Origin: Parapedobacter flavus | GTDB taxonomy: Bacteria; Bacteroidota; Bacteroidia; Sphingobacteriales; Sphingobacteriaceae | Assembly (NCBI RefSeq): GCF_035818675.1 | Contig: NZ_JAYKZZ010000004.1 | Span: 338,590 to 402,589 of the forward strand | Direction: 5' to 3' | Length of the DNA: 64,000 nt | Shown here: positions 26,683 through 35,254 of the stretch, piece by piece | Layout of the letters: the number at the start of each line of letters is the position of its first letter | How positions within the stretch are numbered: the stretch's first letter is position 1 | Made by a program: the position numbers and the translations under genes | The notes under the pieces: model-generated | Seen by the model: the letters and a program-made list of their open reading frames with translations, nothing else | Told to the model about the DNA's origin: nothing | The model's database searches: none

Positions 26683-28209
26683 ATGAATAAATTGATGCTA
26701 CAACAATTGGCCCCCTTAGCGTTGGGCTGTCTCCTCTTGTCCGGTTGCTCGGGTTTCTTTGAGGTAGATCCTTATGACGCGGTAAAGGAGGTTGATTTTT
26801 ATAAAAACCGGGAAGATCTGAATGCAGCCGCGTTCGGTATGTATGAACCCCTCTCCCGAGACGTGCATAAATTCCTCCTTTGGGGTGATGCACGGGCAGA
26901 TATGGTAACCACCGGACAATTGGAACCGGACCCTTACATCAACGAGTTTGCACGGAACAATGTTACCGTAAATAATCCGTATACCAATTACGCCGCGATC
27001 TACGAAACCATAGCCCGGTGCAATCGACAGTTGGAACGGGTGTACGATGTGATGGCTACAGACGATAAATTGTTGGAGCGGGACGCAGGTGCTTACTACG
27101 GTGAGGCTTTGCTGTTACGTACCTATTGCTACTACGTATTGGCTAGAACGTTCGATCGTTTTCCAATCATCCGGTCAGACTATGCGGAGGACATCCGGTT
27201 TGTGAATGAGCAGGGCGATACCGTATCGCGGAAAACCTTGGAACTGACCGTACATGAAATCAGGGGACTTTACCGGTTTCCGGAAGATAAGCAGGAGGTC
27301 TGGCAGATGCTATATAACGATGTGCTCACCGTGCTGGGGATTCTGCCCCTTAACTATCGGTGGAACCGGAATAGCTTGCCCGCGCAGGAACGCTATGGAA
27401 GGGTGTCTCAGCCGATGGCCAATACGCTGGCAACCGAATTAGCCCTGTGGGTAGGCGAGTACCAGTCGGCCTCGGCTTTTGCTAATTCGCCGGTGATCAA
27501 CAACAACCATTCACTGGGCGCGTCGGGCAATTGGATCAACCAATTTACCGGATCGTGGGCGGCGCAGCATTCCCTGTTTTTATTGGGGTACCAGTATGAC
27601 AGAAGCTTTGAAACCAATAGGCTACAGGAGTTTACATCGCCTATCGCTGCCGACGGGGGGCGTTATCACCTAAAGCCGGTATCGCATGTGATCAATACGA
27701 TTTTTTCTCACGAAGGAGAAGATATCCGGACGAGTTTTAGCTATAAGGTGATTGGCCAAGATACGGTGATCTGGAAATATATCGGTGCCGATAATGTTTC
27801 TTCTATGCGGCCAGCATACCAAAGTAATGCGAGCTGGCATGTCTACCGGAGTGCCGATGCTTATTTGCTGAAGGCGCTGGCCGACCTGATGGTGAATGAC
27901 TACGCTTCGGCATTTAATTTCCTGAATATGGTGCGGGAAGCGAGGGGGTTGGAACCTTTGCTGCCAGAAGAGTTCGCGTATACCGACAAGGAATTTATGA
28001 TGGAGCAGCTCTTTAGGGAACGGGCGCGAGAGCTGGCTTTCGAAGGAAAACGTTGGTATGATTTGATGCTGTGGTCCCAACTCTCGGGCGAAAACAAGCT
28101 GGCACCCCACGTGGCATCCAAGTATAGCGGTGCACTACGCGAGCAGGTGGCCGAAAAGCTCCGATTTGAACAGAATTGGTACCTTCCTGTTGACCCGTTG
28201 CTTTGGTAG
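26683..28209 (+). CDS. susD: Second SusD/RagB-type surface glycan-binding lipoprotein
   Basis: About 508 residues from the ATG at 26683, with lipobox LLSGC; an ATG at 26674 adds 3 residues. SusD landmarks: DPYDAVKEVDFYKNREDLNAAAFGMYEPL, GEALLLRTYCYYVLARTFDRFPII, YRSADAYLLKALADLMVNDYASAFNFLNMVREARG, RERARELAFEGKRWYDLMLWS, and the terminal NWYLPV. It partners the short SusC upstream. It ends 48 bp before the next sialidase gene. It is only distantly similar to the first SusD, so the two systems probably bind different parts or sizes of glycan. Confidence 0.94.
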   Translation: MNKLMLQQLAPLALGCLLLSGCSGFFEVDPYDAVKEVDFYKNREDLNAAAFGMYEPLSRDVHKFLLWGDARADMVTTGQLEPDPYINEFARNNVTVNNPYTNYAAIYETIARCNRQLERVYDVMATDDKLLERDAGAYYGEALLLRTYCYYVLARTFDRFPIIRSDYAEDIRFVNEQGDTVSRKTLELTVHEIRGLYRFPEDKQEVWQMLYNDVLTVLGILPLNYRWNRNSLPAQERYGRVSQPMANTLATELALWVGEYQSASAFANSPVINNNHSLGASGNWINQFTGSWAAQHSLFLLGYQYDRSFETNRLQEFTSPIAADGGRYHLKPVSHVINTIFSHEGEDIRTSFSYKVIGQDTVIWKYIGADNVSSMRPAYQSNASWHVYRSADAYLLKALADLMVNDYASAFNFLNMVREARGLEPLLPEEFAYTDKEFMMEQLFRERARELAFEGKRWYDLMLWSQLSGENKLAPHVASKYSGALREQVAEKLRFEQNWYLPVDPLLW

Positions 28210-28257
28210 CAGCCGGTTAATGGGAGCAATACGAATGTTAGAAAAAATTTCACAATC

Positions 28258-30180
28258 ATGAAGATATTGATCGAAGGCATAAATTGGGTGGCACAGAAAC
28301 TGGCAAGGCTGGGAATGTTCTGCGCTATGCTGGTTCTATTGTTTGCCGGATGTTATAAAGAGCAGCACTTTGGATTTCCGGGGCCGTTTGATGAAGAGCA
28401 ACGTATGCCAGACAGCCTACCGTTTCCCTTTGATGAAAACCGCGAAGCGGGCCATTGGCTTATGCGTGCCGGCGTGCCCGATCATAGCGGGATTCTGTTT
28501 AAAGGCTATACCGATTTCTACGCGGCGGGCGACACGACATCGTGGGTGCCGGAACCCGAAGGGATGCGGTTGATACCGCATCGGAATTACTACCCGATTA
28601 CAAACGATGATCATTTTGGTGGGAATCCGAACAGCTACCGGTTTAATTGGGCAATGAGTAAGTACTTTGTGCCTATTGGCCCCGGTAAAAGCTTTTATAT
28701 GTATACACGGTTAACGGTGGGGACGTTTAGTGGAACGGCTATGGGGCTGATGCTGGGAGTCAATTGGGAGACCGGGCAGAATTTCGTGTTCGGCATGGAC
28801 GGTTTCTCAGCGATTGCACCTATGTTTTTCGTGGATCTGTATGGTACGACGGCAAGCGTGGATCCCAACCAGGGGTGGCCCACTGTCAATGAAGTGATTG
28901 TACCCGGTGTCCCTGCCGATGTGGAAGTGGTTGTCCATGATGGACTGTTTTACGTTCTCATCAATGGGACGCTTTGTTTCCAGTTTAAGCTTCCGGGGGA
29001 GACGTTCTATTTTACGCCGAAGATCAGGCCTCATAGAAATTTTATTACGGTTCATGACCTGTATATCGAGAGCCCCGACGCATTTTCTGTTGACTACGCG
29101 ATGCACGAATACGAACAAGGCTACAACCGGATACAGTCGCCAGCGCTAGCTGAAGCAGCAAACGGGGATCTATTGCTTTTTGCGGAAGGCCGCTCGAACC
29201 CACGCTCTGCTGTAGAGCGAATTGCCCAGCAGACCATGCCGGCGGGCGATACCGATATCATCCTCCGCCGGTCGTCGTCGCAGGGAGCATCCTGGGACGA
29301 ACAGATTTCCGTCGTGGCAGGGGAAGGCTCCGGCGAGACATTTGGTTTTCCCCAGGCGGTTACCACAGCATCCGGAGAAATCATCCTGCATTATAGCCGC
29401 TTGCCGGGGCATGTGGAAGACGAAAGTTATGCTTTTGACGCCAGCCAGCAACGCGTATATCAGGTCATCTCTGCCGACGACGGCCGTACATGGTCGGCGC
29501 CCACCGAGATTACCGACTACCTGCAATCCGATGTGGGATACCTGCGGAGTGGTCCCGGCCATGGGATTGAGCTGACATCCGACGCTTTCAAAAACCGGTT
29601 GGTTATGCCGGTGGTACATGATGGCAAGCAGGTTCGTGTCGCCCTTTCCGATGACGGTGGGCAATCCTGGCGGTTGTCAGATCCCGTGGCCGGAAACAAC
29701 CGGTCGTCTGGTTCTGTAGTGGAGCTCGACGACTCGAGGCTGATGATGGTTTTAGGACACGGCAATACGTCGCCACGTAACCGTTTGGTGTCGTACAGTG
29801 ATGATGGCGGTGAAACGTGGGCGGTACCCGTAGACATTAGTGCTACTGTGAATACGGGCGACTTTGGGCACCTAACGGATGGGGTGCTGGTGAAAGCAGC
29901 GGATGGTACCATCAGCGTGGTGACCCCCGTGAACCGTGAATCGGACAGTGACACGTATGGCGGTCCACAATATGGGGTAACGCCCACGTTGTTTTCCAGT
30001 ACGGACGGTGGGCAGTCTTTCGGATCGGGTGTTCCCTTGTTTGACGGACTCACCTATCACGGTTACGCTGCCCCGGTTGGCGCAATGGATGCCGTGGCGT
30101 TGCAAGACGGCACAGTCATCGTTGTGGGGGAAGGCGGCGTGGAAAGCCCGCGCGAAGGAATAGTGGTTTACAGAAAATAA
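28258..30180 (+). CDS. Sialidase lipoprotein with N-terminal concanavalin-like domain
   Basis: 640 residues; lipobox LLFAGC near residue 31 marks a lipoprotein. Residues of about 40-275 form an N-terminal beta-sandwich (WETGQNFVFGMDGFSAIAP, DVEVVVHDGLFYVLINGTLCFQFKLPG), a concanavalin/LamG-like fold likely to bind glycan. From about 280 the sialidase propeller follows: NRIQSPALAEAANGDLLLFAEGRSN (first Arg), GDTDIILRRSSSQGASW, Asp boxes SADDGRTWS, SDDGGQSWR, SDDGGETWA, STDGGQSFG, a Glu strand GSVVELDDSRLMMV and LTYHGYAAP (Tyr). It is probably a working surface exo-sialidase, first of three sialidase genes in a row after SusD-2. Confidence 0.88.
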   Translation: MKILIEGINWVAQKLARLGMFCAMLVLLFAGCYKEQHFGFPGPFDEEQRMPDSLPFPFDENREAGHWLMRAGVPDHSGILFKGYTDFYAAGDTTSWVPEPEGMRLIPHRNYYPITNDDHFGGNPNSYRFNWAMSKYFVPIGPGKSFYMYTRLTVGTFSGTAMGLMLGVNWETGQNFVFGMDGFSAIAPMFFVDLYGTTASVDPNQGWPTVNEVIVPGVPADVEVVVHDGLFYVLINGTLCFQFKLPGETFYFTPKIRPHRNFITVHDLYIESPDAFSVDYAMHEYEQGYNRIQSPALAEAANGDLLLFAEGRSNPRSAVERIAQQTMPAGDTDIILRRSSSQGASWDEQISVVAGEGSGETFGFPQAVTTASGEIILHYSRLPGHVEDESYAFDASQQRVYQVISADDGRTWSAPTEITDYLQSDVGYLRSGPGHGIELTSDAFKNRLVMPVVHDGKQVRVALSDDGGQSWRLSDPVAGNNRSSGSVVELDDSRLMMVLGHGNTSPRNRLVSYSDDGGETWAVPVDISATVNTGDFGHLTDGVLVKAADGTISVVTPVNRESDSDTYGGPQYGVTPTLFSSTDGGQSFGSGVPLFDGLTYHGYAAPVGAMDAVALQDGTVIVVGEGGVESPREGIVVYRK

Positions 30181-30184
30181 AAAA

Positions 30185-31462
30185 ATGGCGATTATGAGGA
30201 TAAAATTTGCATTTCACCTGTGGTTAATTGGACCGATGCTCTGCTCATTGGGTTGTGATAAACCCGGTACCGGCCTGACGGAAGCGCCGGCGTTTGTGCG
30301 GCCGGAGGTTGAAAATGAGGCGCCGCAAGGTGAGCTGGAAGAACCTGAAATGGGTGTCGTACGCATCTTTCAGGAAGGTGCAGATGGTTACCATTCCTAT
30401 CGCATACCCTGTCTGGCGCGTGGGGTGAACGGTAATTTGATAGCCTTTGCCGAAGGGCGGAAACACACCAGCCTGGATTATGGGGACATTGACCTGGTTT
30501 ATAAACGCTCTACGGATAATGGAGCAACCTGGTCTGATCTACACATCCTGTTGGATGAAGGAGAGGGGACATGGGGAAACCCTACAGCGGTGACCGACCA
30601 CGAAACCGAACGGATTTGGTTGTTTCTCTCTTGGAATGACGGCAGCCATGCCCAGGTGGGGGGTGCGTTTGATGGCAAGACTTATGACCGGGTCGACACT
30701 TGGGGGCAACGCCGGGTGTTCACGACCTTTAGCGATGACCACGGTGAAACTTGGTCTGCACCGGTTGATCTGACCGAAACGCTGGTGCCACCAGACTTCA
30801 CCTGGGACGCAATGGGACCGGGCATAGGTATCCAGGTGGAGCACGGCCCCGCAAGCGGCCGCCTGATCATCCCGGCACAGGAACGGAACATTTATAGCGA
30901 TGACCACGGCGAGACGTGGCAGTACCAACAGGTACCGCCCAATACTGGCGAAACAGCTATAGTAGAGCTCCGGAACGGTTTGCTGATGCGCAATGACCGT
31001 GGGGTAACTTCCGAATGGGAAAGCAATCGTACTCGTTTTGTAGCTGTGGGGTCTATTGAAAGCGGGTTTTCACCCTTCCGTGCCGATAGTGGATTGCCTG
31101 ATTCGCGATGCCAAGCGTCTATTTTACGCTATTCTTGGGAACCGAGCCGGATACTCTTCTTGAATCCGGCTAATAACGAGGGCAGTGGTATGCCTTACCG
31201 ATGCCAGATGACCGTAAGAATAAGCCTTGACGAAGGAGCAACGTGGACCACCTCACGCCGGTTATACCCCGGCTTAACCACTGCGGAAACCTGTGAACAG
31301 GGGTATGGCGGCTATTCGAGCATGATGACCACGGCAGATAACTACATCGGTGCGTTGGTAGAACACAATAGTAATCCGTTGGCGGGCGCCGCGATGGACA
31401 GAAGGCATTCGATCGATTTCCACCGTTTCACCCTGGCTTGGATAATGGACGGGGAAGAATAA
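30185..31462 (+). CDS. Exo-alpha-sialidase (GH33) lipoprotein
   Basis: 425 residues; lipobox CSLGC (Cys24 from this start; an in-frame ATG at 30194 trims 3 residues). All GH33 signatures are present: YRIPCLARGVNGNLIAFAEGRK with the first Arg at about residue 73, DYGDIDLVYKRSTDNGATW, Asp boxes SDDHGETW twice, AIVELRNGLLMRNDRG (Glu), MTVRISLDEGATW (third Arg) and GYGGYSSMM (Tyr). This is the most classical neuraminidase of the locus. The gene starts 5 bp after the preceding sialidase stop, so the two are co-translated from one mRNA. Surface release of terminal sialic acid is the expected role. Confidence 0.93.
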   Translation: MAIMRIKFAFHLWLIGPMLCSLGCDKPGTGLTEAPAFVRPEVENEAPQGELEEPEMGVVRIFQEGADGYHSYRIPCLARGVNGNLIAFAEGRKHTSLDYGDIDLVYKRSTDNGATWSDLHILLDEGEGTWGNPTAVTDHETERIWLFLSWNDGSHAQVGGAFDGKTYDRVDTWGQRRVFTTFSDDHGETWSAPVDLTETLVPPDFTWDAMGPGIGIQVEHGPASGRLIIPAQERNIYSDDHGETWQYQQVPPNTGETAIVELRNGLLMRNDRGVTSEWESNRTRFVAVGSIESGFSPFRADSGLPDSRCQASILRYSWEPSRILFLNPANNEGSGMPYRCQMTVRISLDEGATWTTSRRLYPGLTTAETCEQGYGGYSSMMTTADNYIGALVEHNSNPLAGAAMDRRHSIDFHRFTLAWIMDGEE

Positions 31463-31496
31463 CGAACCGAGGGTACACAGTAAAATTTAAAGTAAT

Positions 31497-32645
31497 ATGT
31501 TTAAACGAAAAAGGAAAGCGTTACGTCTGCAGGTTGTTGCTGTGGGATTGTGTTTGCTAGGTCTTACTGTTAATGAAGTAGTCGTTGCTCAAGAACATGT
31601 AACCGTATTTGAACCGATGCCCGATCAGTATTCATCTACGCGCATCCCGGCATTGGTGATCACAAAAAAAGGAACACTCCTTGCATTTGCTGCGGGCCGG
31701 ATCGAGAGTGCGAGCGACTGGGCGGATATGGATCTGTTGTTGCGGAGAAGTGACGACGGCGGTGAAACCTGGGGTGCCATACAAGTGGTTGCAGAACGTG
31801 CAGGGGGTAAACCGACCGATAACCCTACGCCAATTGTTGGAAAAGACGGAACGATCCATTTGGTATATCAGCGTGATTATGCCTATGCCTATTATACGCA
31901 GTCTACAGACGATGGGCTCACCTGGAGCCCGGCGGTAAACATTACCTCCACCTTCGAATCGTTTAAAAAGGACTACGATTGGAAGGTGTTAGCTCCTGGA
32001 CCCGGGCACAGTATACAATTGAAAAGTGGCCGCTTGCTAGTGCCCGTTTGGCTAGCAAACTCGGATAGACTTACGCCGCACCGAAGCCATCGTCCCTCCC
32101 GTATTGCCACCATTTACAGTGATGATAATGGGAAAACGTGGCGGCGAGGTGCGATGGTGCCCGATGTAGACGGCTTCAAGAACCCCAGCGAGACCATGGC
32201 TGTTCAGCTTCCCGACGGTCGCGTCATGCTGAGTATTCGGAATGAATCGGACAAGCGCCGTAAAGGGGTTAGCTTCAGTAAGAATGGAATATCCGGCTGG
32301 ACGGAACCAGCCTATGACGAGGAATTATTTGAACCGATCTGTATGTCGAGCATCATCGCCACGCCATATAATGGAACGGATTATCTGCTCTTCCTGAATC
32401 CCGACAGTGAACAAATCCCGAAGCATCCTCGGCAGAACCTGACGTTGAAAGCGAGCGATGACGGGGGTAAGACTTGGGCGATGGAACAGGTAATCAATGA
32501 AGGGATTTCCGGCTATTCAGATATAGCCATGGGTGCCGACGGGACGGTTTACTGTTTGTTTGAAACGAAAGCCGACCCTAAAGATAGTTGGTCATTGGTA
32601 TTGAAGCGGATACCAATCAAGTCTATATTACACGATAAACGATGA
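31497..32645 (+). CDS. Exo-alpha-sialidase (GH33), secreted
   Basis: 382 residues with a signal peptide (about 1-31, VVVAQ). GH33 signatures: SSTRIPALVITKKGTLLAFAAGR (first Arg), DWADMDLLLRRSDDGGETW, Asp boxes STDDGLTWS, SDDNGKTWR, SDDGGKTWA, ETMAVQLPDGRVMLSIRNES (Glu), PRQNLTLKAS (Arg) and SGYSDIAMGADG (Tyr). It carries no lipobox, unlike the two sialidases upstream, so it is probably periplasmic and could trim imported oligosaccharides. Its TGA overlaps the ATG of a 23-codon orphan frame at 32642. Confidence 0.92.
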   Translation: MFKRKRKALRLQVVAVGLCLLGLTVNEVVVAQEHVTVFEPMPDQYSSTRIPALVITKKGTLLAFAAGRIESASDWADMDLLLRRSDDGGETWGAIQVVAERAGGKPTDNPTPIVGKDGTIHLVYQRDYAYAYYTQSTDDGLTWSPAVNITSTFESFKKDYDWKVLAPGPGHSIQLKSGRLLVPVWLANSDRLTPHRSHRPSRIATIYSDDNGKTWRRGAMVPDVDGFKNPSETMAVQLPDGRVMLSIRNESDKRRKGVSFSKNGISGWTEPAYDEELFEPICMSSIIATPYNGTDYLLFLNPDSEQIPKHPRQNLTLKASDDGGKTWAMEQVINEGISGYSDIAMGADGTVYCLFETKADPKDSWSLVLKRIPIKSILHDKR

Positions 32646-32713
32646 GGAGAATACGTTGTATTGCCGCTTTAGGCTCGTTGACACTGCTGGAAACGAGTGC
32701 ACAGAAGAATTGA
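32642..32713 (+). pseudogene. 23-codon orphan signal-peptide-like reading frame
   Basis: ATG at 32642 overlaps the sialidase stop as ATGA, the usual mark of translational coupling. The frame then reads MRRIRCIAALGSLTLL followed by ETSAQKN and a TGA at 32711-32713. It has the layout of a secretory leader (basic start, hydrophobic core, SAQ cleavage-like end) cut off right after the cleavage site. It ends 4 bp before the sulfatase ATG. Either the rest of a secreted gene was deleted here, or the tiny frame couples sulfatase translation to the sialidase. Confidence 0.45.
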
Positions 32714-32717
32714 TCTA

Positions 32718-34175
32718 ATGAAAATATTCAAGTTATCCGTACTTTGTTTACTGTCCCTTTTATCGTGTCAGGAGAATCCCAATCGGAAACCAAACGTATT
32801 ATTCATTGCCGTTGATGACTTAAATGATTGGACGACGCTGTTTGATGCGACTAATCCTATCCGTACTCCCCATATTGATCGCCTTGCATCCCAGGGCGCT
32901 TTCTTTACGCATGCATATTGTTCTTCACCAGCTTGCAATCCGTCACGGGCATCCCTACTCACGGGTAGGCGTCCGCATAAATCAGGTGTCTATGGGAATA
33001 AATCGGATTGGCGTAGGGCATTACCTGAGGTAGAAACGATTCAGCAGTATTTCATGAAGCATGGCTACTATTCGGCGGGTGCAGGGAAAATTTTCCATCA
33101 CCATTGGGATGGTGCGTTCCATGATGCTGAATCTTTCGATGAATTCCAACCGATGCCGGATACTTACCCTGATTCGCCGTTGCCCGCGAAAAAACTAAAT
33201 GGTTTTGACTGGTATGGTAGTAAAAACACAGACTGGGGAGCCTGGCCATTGGAGGAGGAAGATGCGGTAGACTATCGGTCGGCGAGCTATGCAGTTGATT
33301 TTCTGGATAAATCACATGATAAACCGTTCTTTCTCAGTATCGGTATATTCAGACCGCATATGCCATTTTATTCGCCGCCACAATACAGGGAGCAGTACCC
33401 ACTTGAAAATGCGGTCATGCCAGCAGTAAAGGCCAACGATTGGGACGATCTCCCTAGTGGGGCAACCCATCTCATGGAAGATACGAAGTGGTTTTGGCGC
33501 GGTATGGAGCGGGCTATGGCTGAAGACCCAAAAGCATGGGCTGACATGGTCACTTCGTACCAGGCAGCCGCGTCCTTTGCCGATGCGCAGATCGGACGTA
33601 TGTTGGATGCCCTAGCGCAAAGTGATTATGCAGAGAATACCATCATTGTGCTTTGGAGCGATCATGGTTTCCATGTTGGGGAGAAAGATCATATGGAGAA
33701 GTTTGCCTTGTGGGAAAAGACCACACATGTACCGTTTATCGTAGTGGATCCCCGTCAAATACGGCCAAAGACAGTCGTTCACACCCCTGTTGATCTGACC
33801 ACGGTTTACCCAACTCTCATCGAGTTGTGTGGGTTACCTCCCAAGCCCGATTTGGATGGAAGCTCCGTATTACCACTTTTGGAAGATGCCGGTGCGCCAT
33901 TTCCGCCGGCGCTGATGACCTATAGGAAGGGAAATCACGCCGTGCGTACAGAGCGTTGGCGATACATCCAATATACGGACGGAACGGAAGAACTGTACGA
34001 CCACGCCAAAGACCACCATGAATGGAATAACCTAGCGACCGAAACACGTTACCATGCGGTACTGGATAGCCTCAGGCAGTTCATTCCGTCGAAAAACGCT
34101 AGTGCAGTTGCTGACATGGTGAAACCATCACAGGTCAAGAGTACGGAATACAAGGCCAATAAAGATAACAGATGA
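32718..34175 (+). CDS. Sulfatase lipoprotein, iduronate-2-sulfatase-like
   Basis: About 485 residues from the ATG at 32718, which gives a lipoprotein leader (lipobox LSLLSC). The type I sulfatase signature CNPSRASLLTG has its formylglycine cysteine at about residue 73. Metal-binding VDDLNDW near residue 32 and LWSDHGFHVGEKDHMEKFALWEKTTHVPFI near 320 match the iduronate-2-sulfatase/choline-sulfatase group (sulfatase family S1). The cysteine must be converted to formylglycine by a maturase not present in this window. It removes sulfate from a sugar at the surface or in the periplasm, implying that the sialoglycan is sulfated. It closes the long operon. Confidence 0.9.
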   Translation: MKIFKLSVLCLLSLLSCQENPNRKPNVLFIAVDDLNDWTTLFDATNPIRTPHIDRLASQGAFFTHAYCSSPACNPSRASLLTGRRPHKSGVYGNKSDWRRALPEVETIQQYFMKHGYYSAGAGKIFHHHWDGAFHDAESFDEFQPMPDTYPDSPLPAKKLNGFDWYGSKNTDWGAWPLEEEDAVDYRSASYAVDFLDKSHDKPFFLSIGIFRPHMPFYSPPQYREQYPLENAVMPAVKANDWDDLPSGATHLMEDTKWFWRGMERAMAEDPKAWADMVTSYQAAASFADAQIGRMLDALAQSDYAENTIIVLWSDHGFHVGEKDHMEKFALWEKTTHVPFIVVDPRQIRPKTVVHTPVDLTTVYPTLIELCGLPPKPDLDGSSVLPLLEDAGAPFPPALMTYRKGNHAVRTERWRYIQYTDGTEELYDHAKDHHEWNNLATETRYHAVLDSLRQFIPSKNASAVADMVKPSQVKSTEYKANKDNR

Positions 34176-34321
34176 ATAACATGAAATACACATTACCGGA
34201 ATGGCTATTAATATAAAAACGATTGCATTGCTCGGGGGTAAGCATGCTCTCGTCGTTTCGGACCGATGAATGGTAAGGTAGCTTTTAAATAAAGTTGATA
34301 AATTAATAAATTTAGAATAGC

Positions 34322-35254
34322 ATGATAAAAATCAATGGGCTTATTGCGGCCACTTTTGCAACATACCACGAAGACGGCTCGCTCGATTTAGAAGGCATAT
34401 CGCCTTTGGTTGACAAGTTGGTAAACGATGGATTAAAAGGAATATTCATCTGCGGCACCAACGGCGAAGGGCCGAACCTCACGGTGGAGGAACGGATGGC
34501 TGTGGCGGAACAATATGTTGCACTGGCGAAAGGAAAGCTCTTTGTGTTTGTGCATGTTGGGCATACGTCCATCGCCGAATCCCAGAAGCTGGCGAGCCAC
34601 GCCGAAAAAATTGGCGCCGACGCCGTATCGGCTGTAGCAGCGTTTTATTTTAAGCCTGTGAACGTGGCCAATCTGGTCGACAGTATGGCGCAGATCGCCG
34701 CGGCAGCACCTGCTACGCCGTTCTATTATTATCACATTCCGGCGCTAACGGGCGTAGGCATGGATATGGTGGATTTCCTTCGTCTCGGCGAAGAGAAAAT
34801 ACCGAATTTGGCGGGGATAAAATATACGGCCGCCACCATCCACGAATACCAGGCGTGCTTGGCTTACGGTGATGGCAAGTTTGACGTGCTCTACGGTTAT
34901 GATGAATTGCTGCTGCCTGCACTGGCTGTAGGGGCGAAAGCAGCGGTGGGAAGTACCTATAACTTTGCCGCTCCGCTGTATATCCGCGTGATGGAACTTT
35001 TTGCCCAAGGGAATATCGAGGAGGCACAGCAAACACAGCTGGTATTGGTCCGCATGATCCGCGAGATGGCCAGGTTTTCACCGATCCCTTCCCAGCGCGC
35101 CATCATGGACATCTTGGGGTACCCCATGGGGCCTACGCGCTTGCCGTTGGTGCCCCTCAAGCCGGATGAGAAAGAAGTGTTAGCGTCGCGACTGGAGAAA
35201 ATTGGTTTTTTGAAAGCGCTGGACGAGGCGAAACCGAAAACGCAAAACGTATGA
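34322..35254 (+). CDS. nanA: N-acetylneuraminate lyase (class I aldolase, DapA/NanA family)
   Basis: 310 residues, no signal peptide, cytoplasmic. The fold is the NanA/DapA TIM barrel. Tyr137 in the YYYHIPALTG stretch and Lys167 in LAGIKYTAA are the catalytic tyrosine and Schiff-base lysine, at nearly the same positions as in E. coli NanA (137, 165). The carboxylate-binding loop reads GTNGEG rather than the GSTGE of E. coli NanA. The enzyme cleaves N-acetylneuraminate to N-acetylmannosamine and pyruvate. Its stop overlaps the next ATG by 4 bp (ATGA), coupling it to a mutarotase and symporter. Because of the loop change, another 2-keto-3-deoxy sugar acid as substrate cannot be excluded. Confidence 0.88.
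   Translation: MIKINGLIAATFATYHEDGSLDLEGISPLVDKLVNDGLKGIFICGTNGEGPNLTVEERMAVAEQYVALAKGKLFVFVHVGHTSIAESQKLASHAEKIGADAVSAVAAFYFKPVNVANLVDSMAQIAAAAPATPFYYYHIPALTGVGMDMVDFLRLGEEKIPNLAGIKYTAATIHEYQACLAYGDGKFDVLYGYDELLLPALAVGAKAAVGSTYNFAAPLYIRVMELFAQGNIEEAQQTQLVLVRMIREMARFSPIPSQRAIMDILGYPMGPTRLPLVPLKPDEKEVLASRLEKIGFLKALDEAKPKTQNV

Noticed and set aside
34307..34314. TAAATTTA as -7 promoter box for nanA
   Set aside because: One mismatch to the consensus and only 7 bases before the ATG, which would leave essentially no leader.
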